Assembly (NCBI RefSeq): GCF_004118635.1
Contig: NZ_SDGU01000011.1
Coordinates: 1 to 51,683 of the forward strand
From: Chlorobaculum sp. 24CR
GTDB taxonomy: Bacteria; Bacteroidota; Chlorobiia; Chlorobiales; Chlorobiaceae
Reading direction: 5' to 3'
Length of the DNA stretch: 51,683 bases
Positions 18,840-27,693 of this stretch are shown here, piece by piece. The notes beneath the pieces were generated by a model. The model worked only from the letters and a program-made list of their open reading frames with translations. It was not told where the DNA came from and did not search any database. A program made the translations under genes and the position numbers. Within the stretch, counting starts at the first letter, position 1; every line of letters starts with the position of its first letter.

Positions 18840-19331
18840 GTGAGCACAAAGGGTGGCGATACAACGGCAAAGGTCGAAAACCTCTTCAAATCCTTCATGA
18901 AGAAGGAGGGGCTTCGCTGCACCCAGGAACGGCTCAGCGTGCTCAGGGAGATTTACCGCGCGGGCACGCACCTCGACGCCGACGAGCTGTTCGTCCGGTT
19001 GCGTGAAAAGGGGGTGGCGATTTCCCGCGCGACGGTCTATCATACGCTCGATTTACTCTTTAGATTCAACTTCGTCACCAAGATCGACCTCGGTCACAAG
19101 CACACCCACTACGAAAAATCGTGGGGCGTGGCCAACCACCTGCACATCATCTGCCTGAAGTGCGGCAGGGTTTCGGAAGCCACGAGCCAGGAGCTGGCGG
19201 GCATGATGGAAAAGCTCTGCCGGGAACACGGCTACTGGCTTGGCAGCTTCAGCTTGCAGCTCTTCGGCGAGTGCCTCGACAAAGAGGCCTGCGCCCGGCA
19301 AATCAAAAACAAGCGCAACGAGAAAGTCTGA
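18840..19331 (+). CDS. Fur-family metal-responsive transcriptional regulator
   Basis: 163 residues if the GTG at 18840 is the start; an ATG at 18897 (MKKEGLRCTQERL) would give 144. The N-terminal winged helix has the family text LRCTQERLSVLREIY and AISRATVYHTLDLLFRFNFV. Metal-site residues follow: HKHTHYEK, HIICLKCG with the structural CxxC, and a second Cys pair (CLDKEAC) near the C-terminus. The class is clear (Fur, Zur or PerR-like), but which metal it senses cannot be read from the sequence. It is the first gene of a tight unit with an SMR pump (13-base gap) and proB. Confidence 0.88.
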   Translation: MSTKGGDTTAKVENLFKSFMKKEGLRCTQERLSVLREIYRAGTHLDADELFVRLREKGVAISRATVYHTLDLLFRFNFVTKIDLGHKHTHYEKSWGVANHLHIICLKCGRVSEATSQELAGMMEKLCREHGYWLGSFSLQLFGECLDKEACARQIKNKRNEKV

Positions 19332-19344
19332 AACCACCGACACC

Positions 19345-19671
19345 ATGCCCTGGCTCTACCTGATCCTCGCCATCGTCGCCGAAGTCGCCGGCACCACCAG
19401 CATGAAGTTCTCGGCGGGCTTTACCAAACCGATGCCATCAGTTTTGATTTTCGTTTTTTACGGCCTGAGTCTTACCTTCCTCACGCTGGCGCTCAAAACG
19501 CTGCCTGTCGGCATGTCCTACGCCATCTGGTCGGCGCTTGGCACGGCGCTCATCACGGCAATCGGCGTGCTCTGGTTCGGAGAGGGGATGAACACCATCA
19601 AGGTGATCTCCCTGATCCTCATCATCGCGGGCATCGCCGGATTGCATTTCAGTCAGGAAATCATGAAGTAA
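19345..19671 (+). CDS. Small multidrug resistance (SMR/EmrE-like) efflux protein
   Basis: 108 residues with four transmembrane helices, the exact SMR build. The essential proton- and substrate-binding Glu13 sits in IVAEVAGTTSMKFS. The later motifs VGMSYAIWSALGTALI (helix 3) and LILIIAGIAGLHF (helix 4) match EmrE rather than SugE. As a dual-topology dimer it would export cationic compounds in exchange for protons. It is placed between the fur-type regulator and proB, with gaps of 13 and 11 bases, so all three are probably co-transcribed. Confidence 0.92.
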   Translation: MPWLYLILAIVAEVAGTTSMKFSAGFTKPMPSVLIFVFYGLSLTFLTLALKTLPVGMSYAIWSALGTALITAIGVLWFGEGMNTIKVISLILIIAGIAGLHFSQEIMK

Positions 19672-19682
19672 GACGAAAAGGC

Positions 19683-20768
19683 ATGACTCACCAACATCCG
19701 GTTTACCGGCGAATCGTCGTCAAGGTCGGCACCAACGTTATCACGGGCCGCGACGGCAAGCTCGATCCGGCGATCCTTGACAGCCTGACCTCCCAGATCG
19801 CCTCGCTTTCGGCGGACGGGGTGGAGGTGATTCTCGTCTCGTCGGGCGCCGTCGGCGCGGGGCGCGGCATCGTTTCGCTCACCGGCTCGCTCACGCCGGT
19901 CGAAACGCGGCAGGTACTCGCCGCCACCGGGCAGATCCGGCTCATCAACGCCTACAACAGCCGCTTCGAAAAGCACGGCATGACCGGCGCGCAGCTTCTC
20001 GTCACCAAGGGGGACTTCCGCGACCGGCAGCACTACCTCAACATGCGCACCTGCTTCGAGGCGCTGCTCACGCAGAAAATCGTGCCCATCGTCAACGAGA
20101 ACGACGCCGTGGCCGTCACCGAGCTGATGTTCACCGACAACGACGAGCTTTCCGGCCTGATCGCCTCGATGTTGCAGGTTGACGCGCACATCATTCTCTC
20201 CAACGTCGATGGCCTGTTCGACACGCAGACGGAGGGCAATCCGGTGATCGAAGAGATCGACCCCGGCTCGAAGAACTTCAGCCAGTACATCCGCCCCGGC
20301 AAATCGGAGTTCGGACGCGGCGGAATGCTCACCAAGTGCACCATCGCGCACAAGCTCTCGCGCCTCGGTATCACCGTGCACATCGCCAACGGCACCACCC
20401 CCGGCATTTTGCAGACCATCGCGCACGGCGGCAAAACCGGCACGAAATTCATCGCTCAAAAACCGGAGCACAGCCGCAAGCGCTGGATCGCCCTGAGCGG
20501 AGGACTCGAAAAAGGAGCGGTCATCATCAACCAGGGCGCCAAGGAGGCCCTCACCTCCGACGAGCGGGCGACAAGCCTCTTGCCCGTCGGCGTCACCGGC
20601 GTCGAAGGCTCGTTCCTGCGCGGCGACGTCATCCGCATCTGCTCGGAAGACGGCAAAGTCATCGGCTACGGCATGGCCTCCTCTTCCGCCGAAAAAGCCC
20701 GCTCGACAATGGGCCAGAAAGACCACAAGCCGGTGATCCACTACGATCATCTGTATATCGTGCCGTAA
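19683..20768 (+). CDS. proB: Glutamate 5-kinase
   Basis: 361 residues. It phosphorylates glutamate to gamma-glutamyl phosphate, the first step of proline synthesis; the second enzyme (ProA) is encoded at 48.2 kb. The amino acid kinase domain covers about residues 1-255, with VVKVGTNVITG, VSSGAVGAGRG, PIVNENDAVAV, FTDNDELSGLIASML and GRGGMLTKC. A C-terminal PUA domain (about 280-361) is present, with KGAVIINQGAKEAL and SLLPVGVTGVEG, as in E. coli-type enzymes. It is the last gene of the fur-smr-proB unit. Confidence 0.96.
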   Translation: MTHQHPVYRRIVVKVGTNVITGRDGKLDPAILDSLTSQIASLSADGVEVILVSSGAVGAGRGIVSLTGSLTPVETRQVLAATGQIRLINAYNSRFEKHGMTGAQLLVTKGDFRDRQHYLNMRTCFEALLTQKIVPIVNENDAVAVTELMFTDNDELSGLIASMLQVDAHIILSNVDGLFDTQTEGNPVIEEIDPGSKNFSQYIRPGKSEFGRGGMLTKCTIAHKLSRLGITVHIANGTTPGILQTIAHGGKTGTKFIAQKPEHSRKRWIALSGGLEKGAVIINQGAKEALTSDERATSLLPVGVTGVEGSFLRGDVIRICSEDGKVIGYGMASSSAEKARSTMGQKDHKPVIHYDHLYIVP

Positions 20769-21194
20769 AAAAACCAGAAGCGCCACCCAAAGCTTTCGGG
20801 ACGACATCTTCTGATTCTGTAAATTTTTCCCCGATAGGGGCAGTCCCTTGTGGCTGCCCTGCTCCCCAGCCCCGCGACAACCACATCACACGACGGAATC
20901 CGATCCCGATTTCGATTTGGATGACACCCGACCGCGCTGAAACCCTGACGTCAATCATGCGATAGGGACGAGTCTGCGTGTCCGCCCTCAGCTCCAGCGA
21001 AACACCTCTGGCTTCCAAATTACGCGGGCGCACATTCAGGCTCGCACTCCTTTCGACAAGAAACCCGCCATCAGGTAAAACAAGAGCTTCCAGAAACAAT
21101 AAATCCTCTTCTTTACGAAAGAAAATTAAAATAAGATTATTTGATTTATCTTATTTTAATCATAAAACCCAAACAAGAGCAAGCCATCAGACCC
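20769..21194. other. Intergenic region with a REP-like palindrome and a shared 21-mer
   Basis: About 426 bases. It holds the REP-like copy at 20835-20860 and a 21-base segment at 20902-20922 that recurs with one change at 47464-47484. A weak minus-strand reading frame at 20659-21099 overlaps proB and matches nothing I know. The last 80 bases are very AT-rich and may carry the promoter of the following ATPase gene. Confidence 0.5.
20835..20860 (+). repeat. REP-like palindrome c, behind proB
   Basis: ATAGGGG leads into GGGCAG..CC / GG.CTGCCC arms around a CTTGT loop. It has the same layout as the palindromes in the RAYT gene and in front of perR. Confidence 0.55.
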
Positions 21195-22631
21195 ATGTCA
21201 CTATTTCCATTTTCAGAAGAGCTGGTGACGGAACGTCTTCGTTTTGAAAATCCGTGGTGGATAACCGGAAACATCGAGGCGTACTACTCCTCCATGTCAC
21301 CCAGACTTTACAAGAAGCTGTTCCTCCCACTGGTCATCGATCACTCCGTCAAACGCGCCGTCATTCTTATGGGGCCGCGTCGTGTGGGCAAAACCGTGCT
21401 ACTGTACCATTCGATTCAGGAGCTGCTCGATGCTGGCCATGATCCGCAGAAAATCGCCTTCATCTCCATTGAAACGCCGGTCTATACCAACGCCTCGCCT
21501 GACGCGCTTTTCAGGCTTTGCAGAAAAGTGACCGGCAATGCCGATCCAAAGGGGTGGTATGTTTTTCTTGATGAAATCCAGTACCTCAAGGAGTGGAAGC
21601 GGCACCTGAAGTCACTGGTTGACAGCTACCCTGAAACAAAATTCGTGGTTTCAGGATCGGCAGCAGCAGCCCTGAAGCTTAAAAGTACTGAAAGCGGTGC
21701 GGGCAGATTCACTGAATTCATGCTCCCCCCGCTGACATTCAACGAATATATCCACCTGCTCGGTCTTCAAAATCTGCTGCGGGCGTCTGAACAATCTCCC
21801 CCCGGCTTCGATTATGAAGCGTTCGACACAGGAAAGCTGAATGAACATTTTCTCAACTACATCAACTATGGCGGGTACCCGGAAGTGATTTTTTCTGAAT
21901 CGATCCGCGCTGATCCTGGCCGATACATCCGCTCGGACATTGTCGAAAAAGTGCTGCTCCGGGACCTGCCCGGCCTGTATGGCATCAAGGACGTGCAAGA
22001 GTTGAACAGCCTTTTTACGATGATCGCCTGGAATTCCGGTCAGGAGTTTTCACTCGAAGAGCTGAGCAAAAGTTCGGGAGGTGTCGATAAAAACACATTG
22101 AAACGATATATCGAATACCTTGAAGCGGCTTTTCTTGTCAGGAAATTGCTGCGGACAGACAACAGCGCAAAACGGTTCAAACGCATGGTGCAATTCAAGA
22201 TATATCTGACCAATCCATCACTGAGAAGCGCTCTTTTTGGCCCTATTACCGCAACAGACGACCATATCGGCGCTATGGTTGAAACCGCCGTGCTTGCGCA
22301 ATGGATGCACAGTGAGCAGTCCCATCTCTGGTACGCGCGATGGCCCAAAGGAGAAGTCGATCTTGTCGAACTCAACAAGCACTCATTCAAACCATCATGG
22401 GCTGTCGAGATCAAATGGAGTAACCATTGCTTCGAGCGGCCGTCGGAACTGAAATCACTGCTCTCTTTCTGTCAGACCAACAAGCTCAAGGAGGCGCTTG
22501 TCACCACCATCGACAAACAGGGAACCAGGGAGTGTGATAGTATAAAACTCAACTTCGTCCCGGCGGCTGTTTACGCATGGAAGGTTGGCAACAACATCCT
22601 GTACGGGAAAGAAACACATCAGAAACTCTGA
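21195..22631 (+). CDS. AAA-family ATPase with C-terminal DUF4143
   Basis: 478 residues. The Walker A motif is GPRRVGKT (residues 60-67). Walker B is in GWYVFLDEIQYLKEW, followed by the sensor-like VVSGSAAAALK and the typical FTEFMLPPLTFNEY. The C-terminal part with WYARWPKGEVDLVEL is the DUF4143 domain, which resembles a PD-(D/E)xK nuclease fold. This AAA_14/DUF4143 architecture is common and sporadic in anaerobes, with no established role. The upstream region is AT-rich. The end overlaps the convergent reductase gene by 13 bases. The start at 21195 is chosen to match the usual N-terminus; 21141 is possible. Confidence 0.87.
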   Translation: MSLFPFSEELVTERLRFENPWWITGNIEAYYSSMSPRLYKKLFLPLVIDHSVKRAVILMGPRRVGKTVLLYHSIQELLDAGHDPQKIAFISIETPVYTNASPDALFRLCRKVTGNADPKGWYVFLDEIQYLKEWKRHLKSLVDSYPETKFVVSGSAAAALKLKSTESGAGRFTEFMLPPLTFNEYIHLLGLQNLLRASEQSPPGFDYEAFDTGKLNEHFLNYINYGGYPEVIFSESIRADPGRYIRSDIVEKVLLRDLPGLYGIKDVQELNSLFTMIAWNSGQEFSLEELSKSSGGVDKNTLKRYIEYLEAAFLVRKLLRTDNSAKRFKRMVQFKIYLTNPSLRSALFGPITATDDHIGAMVETAVLAQWMHSEQSHLWYARWPKGEVDLVELNKHSFKPSWAVEIKWSNHCFERPSELKSLLSFCQTNKLKEALVTTIDKQGTRECDSIKLNFVPAAVYAWKVGNNILYGKETHQKL

Positions 22632-23188
22632 GATGTTTTCCCCGCGTTCAGCCGCACCCAGGCGGCGAAACGATCCATCCACCCCTGCAAAAACTCGCGG
22701 CTGGCGGGGCCTATTCCGCCCTCCTCGTCGAACAGGCCGTCGTAATAGCCGATGAAGGCTTCGGGCTGGCCGAGCGTCGAGACGTCGAGCACGGCGAGGA
22801 TGTTGCGCAGGTGCTGCTGGGCGAGCGCCGTGCCGCAGGCGCTTGGCGACACGCCGATCATGCCGGCGGGCTTGCCCTCCCAGGCGTTGTGCCCGCTGGG
22901 GCGCGAGCCGTGGTCGATGGCGTTCTTGAGCACACCGGGAATCGAGCGGTTGTATTCCGGCGTGACGAACATGAGGCCATCGGCCTCGCCGATCTCTCGC
23001 CGCAGGCGCTGCATCGCTTCGGTCGGATGCGCTTCGTCATCCTGGCTGTAGAGCGGCAGGTTGTCGATGCGGAGGTGATGGAACGAAAAATCGGCGGGCG
23101 CGAGCCGGACGAGCGCGTCGGCAAGCTTGCGGTTCAGCGACTCGCGTCTGATGCTGCCGACAAGTACAGCGATACGGTAAGTGCTCAT
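22619..23188 (-). CDS. NADPH-dependent FMN reductase (ChrR/YieF-like flavoprotein)
   Basis: 189 residues with a flavodoxin-like fold. The phosphate-binding loop GSIRRESLNRKLA is at residues 11-23, and the flavin-contacting MFVTPEYNRSIPGVLKNAIDH is near residue 78. The group includes NADPH-dependent reductases of quinones, chromate and azo dyes, and the true substrate cannot be read from the sequence. It is monocistronic and convergent with the ATPase gene, overlapping it by 13 bases. Confidence 0.9.
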   Translation of the reverse strand: MSTYRIAVLVGSIRRESLNRKLADALVRLAPADFSFHHLRIDNLPLYSQDDEAHPTEAMQRLRREIGEADGLMFVTPEYNRSIPGVLKNAIDHGSRPSGHNAWEGKPAGMIGVSPSACGTALAQQHLRNILAVLDVSTLGQPEAFIGYYDGLFDEEGGIGPASREFLQGWMDRFAAWVRLNAGKTSQSF

Positions 23189-23363
23189 AACGAAGTTAGG
23201 TAAAGTTCATCGATGCTCTCAGCCCGAACGCAAACCGGGCGCTCATGGTTTCCTGCCACACCGACGGCAATTTTGAAGCTGCGGTGAGAATACGTATTAT
23301 ATTTTCAACACTACTCAAAGAGTTCTCAAGCTATTGCCGACCTCCATCCGGAAAACAGGCAAA

Positions 23364-24980
23364 ATGAAAAAAGTCCTCCTCGTCACCGGCATCGTCATCG
23401 CTCTTCTCACGGGCCTCGGCTTCTGGCTGCACCAAAGCTATACGATCCTCAAAACCAAACCCCCCGTGCCTCTGAAGAGCGACGTCGAACTCGAACGCCC
23501 GTCATCGCTTTTCAACCTGCCAATCAGCATCGAACACACCGTGCTCTCGAACTACCTGAACGGCAAAATTCGCGGCAACTTTCTGAACGCTGACCTGTGG
23601 CTGCAAGAAAAGCACAAAGAGCGCATCAGCCTCGCCCTGACCCGGGAAGAACCCATCACCATCAGCTCGGATGGCCGCAAGCTCTTCTGCGCCTTTCCGG
23701 TTTCGGCGGAAGCGCGGCTCACCGACAGCCGCCTCGGCAAGTTTCTGGCCAAGCTGCTGGTGAGGCCGGTTCGCGCCAAAGCGGTCTTCACCTTTTCGAC
23801 GCCGATTTCGCTCGACCGAAACTGGCGTCTCCGGACGCGATTCCGCATTGTGGATGTTCGGTGGGAAGAGGAGCCGGTGGTCAAAATCGGGCCGTTCCGC
23901 AAAAACATCCGCGCCAACCTCGACTCGCTGCTCACCGGCAACAGCCGCGGTCTGACCGCCCTGCTCGACACCGAAATTCACAAAGCGGCAAGTCTCTCCC
24001 CCACCATTGGCGAGGTCTGGCATGATCTGCAAAAACCGATTGTGCTGACCCGAAAGCCGCTGCCCGTCTGGCTTCGCTTCCGCTGCAACAGCATCAGCGG
24101 CAACATCGCCCTGAACAGGAGGGCCATCGTCTGCAACACCCGCATCAGAACCAGCATGAGAGTGCTGACCGACACCACGGCAATGCTTCCGCCAACGCCG
24201 CTGCCCCGATTCCGTCAAACGCCACGAGACAGCATTGCAACCATCTCCGATGTCAACTTCTACGCCCTGGTTCCCTTCACGAGCATCAACAGGCATCTCA
24301 ACGGCTATCTGATGAACCGGAACTTCAGCCGTTCGGGATACGACGTCATGGTGCGCAGCGTCAGGGCTTACGGCTCGTCAAGAGGGCTTTCGGTCGCCAT
24401 CATGACCGACCGCGACCTGAAAGGCCACGTCATCATGAGCGGACGGCCACGCTACGACATACCAACCCACACCATCAATATCGACAATTTCGACTACTCC
24501 CTCGATACCGGCCATCCGGTTGTCCGCACCGGCGAACTCCTGCTGCACGACGCCATCCGCGACAGCATCGCCACGCGGCTCGACGTGCAGATCGGCTCGC
24601 TCGTCAACCGCCTTCCGCAAGTCATCACCAGCGCGGTCTCCAGAGCCAAAGCCGGCAGAACCATCGACCTGGTCATCGACAGCCTCACCATACGCAACTG
24701 TGATGTCCGCATTGGTCGCCACAACGTCTATCTTCTGGTCAACGCCACCCTGAAAAACACCCTGCGCGTCAAGCGGATCAAATCCGGCAAAGCGATCAGA
24801 ATTCGCAAAAAAGCTGACGAAAAGCATCGAGGCCCCGATAACGGGCAAAGCGATGACACCCGGAGCAGCATCAACATCCCCTTCACCCCGCCTTCGCGAA
24901 AAGCCGTCGCCCCTCCTCGTTATCCGTCATTTTTACTCAATTCTTATCAGCGTTCACTTTCTATTGGCAAATTCCCATAG
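23364..24980 (+). CDS. DUF4403-family exported protein
   Basis: 538 residues from the ATG at 23364. It has a positive start and one hydrophobic segment (VLLVTGIVIALLTGLGFWL), so it is a membrane-anchored or exported protein. The body has the pattern of DUF4403: a SSLFNLPISIEHTVLSNYLNG opening, repeated beta-strand segments, and DIPTHTINIDNFDYSLDTGHPVV towards the end. The family is thought to have a lipid-binding-like, periplasmic fold, but its role is unknown. The C-terminus is basic and low in complexity. A TTG at 23334 is a weaker start. Confidence 0.7.
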   Translation: MKKVLLVTGIVIALLTGLGFWLHQSYTILKTKPPVPLKSDVELERPSSLFNLPISIEHTVLSNYLNGKIRGNFLNADLWLQEKHKERISLALTREEPITISSDGRKLFCAFPVSAEARLTDSRLGKFLAKLLVRPVRAKAVFTFSTPISLDRNWRLRTRFRIVDVRWEEEPVVKIGPFRKNIRANLDSLLTGNSRGLTALLDTEIHKAASLSPTIGEVWHDLQKPIVLTRKPLPVWLRFRCNSISGNIALNRRAIVCNTRIRTSMRVLTDTTAMLPPTPLPRFRQTPRDSIATISDVNFYALVPFTSINRHLNGYLMNRNFSRSGYDVMVRSVRAYGSSRGLSVAIMTDRDLKGHVIMSGRPRYDIPTHTINIDNFDYSLDTGHPVVRTGELLLHDAIRDSIATRLDVQIGSLVNRLPQVITSAVSRAKAGRTIDLVIDSLTIRNCDVRIGRHNVYLLVNATLKNTLRVKRIKSGKAIRIRKKADEKHRGPDNGQSDDTRSSINIPFTPPSRKAVAPPRYPSFLLNSYQRSLSIGKFP

Positions 24981-25031
24981 AAAAGTTTTAATTTTTACCA
25001 TTCATAGTTCATTACCAGGGAACAGCCATCT

Positions 25032-25724
25032 ATGCTGGGAGACGTTCTGCTGATCAACGATCAGCACAAATCAGCGGCCAAAGCCATTTTTGACCGCGTA
25101 CTTTATGACCTGAAGCTGCTCGAAGAGCGGGGCGAGGGCGGAAAGTTCACCGTGGCCATATCGGGCGAATCGGGAGCCGGAAAATCGGAAATCTCCCACT
25201 CGCTGGCGCTGTTGCTCAAGGCGCAGAATATCCGCGTCAAAATCCTGCATACCGACAACTATTACCGCGTCCACCCTCTCGACCGCCGGGAACACCGGAT
25301 CAGCAACAACTACGAACTGGTCGGCGTTGACGAATATGACTGGGATACGCTGCATCGAAACATCGACGACTTCCACCAGAACCGCAAGGTTTCCGTGCCC
25401 TGCATCGACATCATCACCGAAGAGGTCGATGAGCTGGTCACCGATTTCAACAAGATCCGGGTGCTCGTCATCGATGGCCTCTACGCCATTCGTACCGAGA
25501 GAGTTGACCTGCGGGTTTTCATCGACCTCACCTACCACGAAACCAAGCTCAGCCAGCTCCTGCGCTGCAAGGAGCCGACCGACGGCTACCGCTGGAGTGT
25601 ACTCGAACGCGAGCACCATCACGTCCGGTCGCTGATGCACCTGGCCGATCTGCATGTGGACCGGAACTATCAGGTGGTCGATCCCGCTTCAAAACAAGGC
25701 ATCCATGTGAAACGGTCGCCCTGA
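25032..25724 (+). CDS. Uridine kinase-like P-loop kinase
   Basis: 230 residues. The P-loop is GESGAGKS (45-52), followed by [19 protein letters not shown], where the Asp-Asn-Tyr-Tyr pattern recalls the DxYY substrate motif of uridine kinase and phosphoribulokinase. EYDWDTL and VLVIDGLYA complete the family outline. It is shorter and more divergent than classical udk, so the substrate is not certain; nucleoside or sugar phosphorylation is the expected chemistry. The gene stands alone, about 50 bases behind the DUF4403 gene and about 50 before the nitroreductase gene, and all three are on the same strand. Confidence 0.75.
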   Translation: MLGDVLLINDQHKSAAKAIFDRVLYDLKLLEERGEGGKFTVAISGESGAGKSEISHSLALLLKAQNIRVKILHTDNYYRVHPLDRREHRISNNYELVGVDEYDWDTLHRNIDDFHQNRKVSVPCIDIITEEVDELVTDFNKIRVLVIDGLYAIRTERVDLRVFIDLTYHETKLSQLLRCKEPTDGYRWSVLEREHHHVRSLMHLADLHVDRNYQVVDPASKQGIHVKRSP

Positions 25725-25776
25725 AGCGATGCGCTTCCGGCGGATGCAATTTCGCCGTCAACCTTGATTCAGAGCC

Positions 25777-26343
25777 ATGAACGAAACCATAGCCACCATC
25801 CTCAAACGGCGAAGCGTGCGCGCCTACCGTCCCGACCCGGTCGCCCAGCCGGAACTCGACCTGATGCTCCGGGCCGCCCGTCACGCCCCCACGGCAATGA
25901 ACCAGCAACCGTGGCACTTCACGGTCATCGGCAACCCTGAACTGCTCCGAAAGCTCGAAGAGCACTGCAAGAGCGCGTTCCTCGAATCGACCAACGAAGC
26001 ACTGAGGGAGATCGCCAAACAAGAGGAGTTCAGCGTTTTCTACCATGCGCCGATGCTCGTCATCATCTCCGGCGATCCGAATGCGCTGGCCGCGCAGTAC
26101 GACTGTACCCTCGCCATGGAGAACATGCTGCTCGCCGCCACCTCGCTCGGCCTGGGCAGTTGCTGGACGAACGCCGTCATGATGTACTACGCCACCGAAA
26201 AAGGCAAGGCGAAGTTCAGGGAACTCGGCGTCACCTTCCCGGAAGGCTACCGGCCCTACGCCGCCGCAGCCTTTGGCTACCCTGCCGCTGAGTGGCCCGA
26301 AACACCGCCCAAAAAATCGGAGTGCGTGACCTTGATGGATTGA
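25777..26343 (+). CDS. Nitroreductase-family flavoprotein
   Basis: 188 residues. The FMN-binding start RRSVRAYRPDPV is at residues 11-22, and the APTAMNQQPWHF segment follows. A glycine-rich SLGLGSCWTNAV stretch lies near residue 128. Family members are FMN enzymes that reduce nitro compounds, quinones or other substrates with NAD(P)H. The actual substrate is unknown. A truncated copy of residues 45-135 lies 5 kb downstream at 31062-31340. Several hairpins follow the stop. Confidence 0.92.
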   Translation: MNETIATILKRRSVRAYRPDPVAQPELDLMLRAARHAPTAMNQQPWHFTVIGNPELLRKLEEHCKSAFLESTNEALREIAKQEEFSVFYHAPMLVIISGDPNALAAQYDCTLAMENMLLAATSLGLGSCWTNAVMMYYATEKGKAKFRELGVTFPEGYRPYAAAAFGYPAAEWPETPPKKSECVTLMD

Positions 26344-26368
26344 TGGTCGCAAACCCTTCGCTCGATTT

Positions 26369-26458
26369 GAGAGGCTGTCTCGGCAACACCACCAAAACAG
26401 CCTCTCAACCACAGTTGTAAATCCCCCGGCCGCATCTGTTTACAAAAAAGATGCGGCC
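26369..26458. repeat. Two tandem hairpins behind the nitroreductase gene
   Basis: The first has arms GAGAGGCTGT (26369-26378) and ACAGCCTCTC (26397-26406). The second has arms GGCCGCATCT (26428-26437) and AGATGCGGCC (26449-26458). Each stem is 10 bp and perfect, without a long T-run. They may act as bidirectional ends or protect the transcript. Confidence 0.55.
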
Positions 26459-26557
26459 GACTTCCCGCCTGCTCCGCCGCGCCAACACAAAAAAGCCGCG
26501 CCCGAAAAGCGCCGCCGCGCTCTTTTTTATTACGGACATTAATCTCTAACTTGTTGA

Positions 26558-26581
26558 AGCAGTACTTCATACTGCTCTTTT
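26558..26581 (+). terminator. Probable terminator upstream of the secreted-protein gene
   Basis: A 7-bp stem AGCAGTA / TACTGCT with loop CTTCA is followed by CTTTTC. It lies 35 bases before the start of the next gene and probably ends transcription coming from the nitroreductase gene. Confidence 0.5.
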
Positions 26582-26615
26582 CACAACCCGTTGCAACCCC
26601 CCAACCGGAGAAAAC

Positions 26616-27539
26616 ATGAAAAAAACCATCGTTTCAACCTCGCTGGTGATCCTCTGCCTGCTCTCTTATTCGATCAGCTTCGCAGCCCTCAGCCAGATGA
26701 CCGGCAAGTGGGAAAACACCGATTCAGGCGCCAGAGGCATCACGACCCTCGTCATCGACGGCAACGCCCGCAACCTGACGATGCACGCCTGGGGCAAATG
26801 CCATCCGAATGATTGCGACTGGGGCGAAGTCGCGGCTTACCCTTACGCTCCCGACGTCTCCGCTCCGCTCGAAATGACGGCCAAGGCGGCCTCGGCAATG
26901 TTCACCACGAGCTTCAGCCAGACGCTCGTCATCGTCAGGCCCGCCGGAAACAATACGCTCCGCGCCGAGGTCTTCACCCGCTTCACCGGTTACAGCAATC
27001 GCAACAACTACACGGCGGTTTACACCTTCAAACGGCAGTTACAGCTCGCCCCGGTGAGGCCGATGCCACTGCCCATGCCAATAGTCAAAGAGGATTGCGT
27101 GTCGTTCAACCCGGCAACTGCGACCGTCACGAATATCAACGGAAACTGGACGATTGTCGATGGCAACCACCTGATGTTCAACTTCGGCGATAAAAAAGCG
27201 GAAGCGCTGAAGGCGCTGAAAATCATCAAATTCTACCGGATGAACAGCTCCTGCTTCGTGGGACGTCCCGACCCGAGCTTCCAGTACCTGCTGGTCAACG
27301 GCAACGCGCCCCAGGGAAACATGCCGGGTGAGGATTGCGTGAGCTTCAACCCCAACACCATCGAGGTCAGGAACATCGGCGGAAGCTGGAAGATCGTCGA
27401 TGGCAGCCACTGGCTCTTCAATTTCGGCAGCAAAGAAAGCGAGGCCAGAAAAGCCTTTGCCATCATCAAAAAATATGGCTTCTCGCGCTCGTGCTTCGTT
27501 GGCCGTCCCAACCCAAGCTTCAAGTACCTGAGAAAGTAA
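26616..27539 (+). CDS. Exported protein with a duplicated C-terminal domain
   Basis: 307 residues. A signal peptide covers residues 1-23 (MKKTIVSTSLVILCLLSYSISFA), with GGAG before the ATG. The N-terminal domain (about 25-145) carries MHAWGKCHPNDCDWGE, a text shared with various secreted proteins of unknown function. The C-terminal part contains two copies of an approximately 65-residue unit: EDCVSFNP at about 159, with G.W.IVDG.H and NFG, ending SCFVGRPDPSFQYL; the second copy ends SCFVGRPNPSFKYL. The paired Cys in each unit suggests disulphides in the periplasm or outside. The function is unknown, and a binding or structural role is a guess. Confidence 0.75.
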   Translation: MKKTIVSTSLVILCLLSYSISFAALSQMTGKWENTDSGARGITTLVIDGNARNLTMHAWGKCHPNDCDWGEVAAYPYAPDVSAPLEMTAKAASAMFTTSFSQTLVIVRPAGNNTLRAEVFTRFTGYSNRNNYTAVYTFKRQLQLAPVRPMPLPMPIVKEDCVSFNPATATVTNINGNWTIVDGNHLMFNFGDKKAEALKALKIIKFYRMNSSCFVGRPDPSFQYLLVNGNAPQGNMPGEDCVSFNPNTIEVRNIGGSWKIVDGSHWLFNFGSKESEARKAFAIIKKYGFSRSCFVGRPNPSFKYLRK

Positions 27540-27562
27540 CAAGCACAGGCACTGCACGATCA

Positions 27563-27598
27563 AAACCCCCGGCTTCAGCGCATCGAGGCCGGGGGTTT
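27563..27598 (+). terminator. Terminator after the duplicated-domain protein
   Basis: An 11-bp stem AAACCCCCGGC (27563-27573) / GCCGGGGGTTT (27588-27598) is followed by AATCTTTAT. It lies 24 bases behind the stop. Confidence 0.85.
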
Positions 27599-27693
27599 AA
27601 TCTTTATATTGGAACGAGATGCGATCCCGCAGCGCTCGGCCCTCAAGCTGGACGCCACACAAATCGCCCCGCCAACATCATCAGCTTCCACGC

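Noticed and set aside
20659-21099. Minus-strand frame over the proB end and the following gap as a gene
   Set aside because: It overlaps proB, has no ribosome site, contains the REP-like palindrome and gives no recognisable protein.
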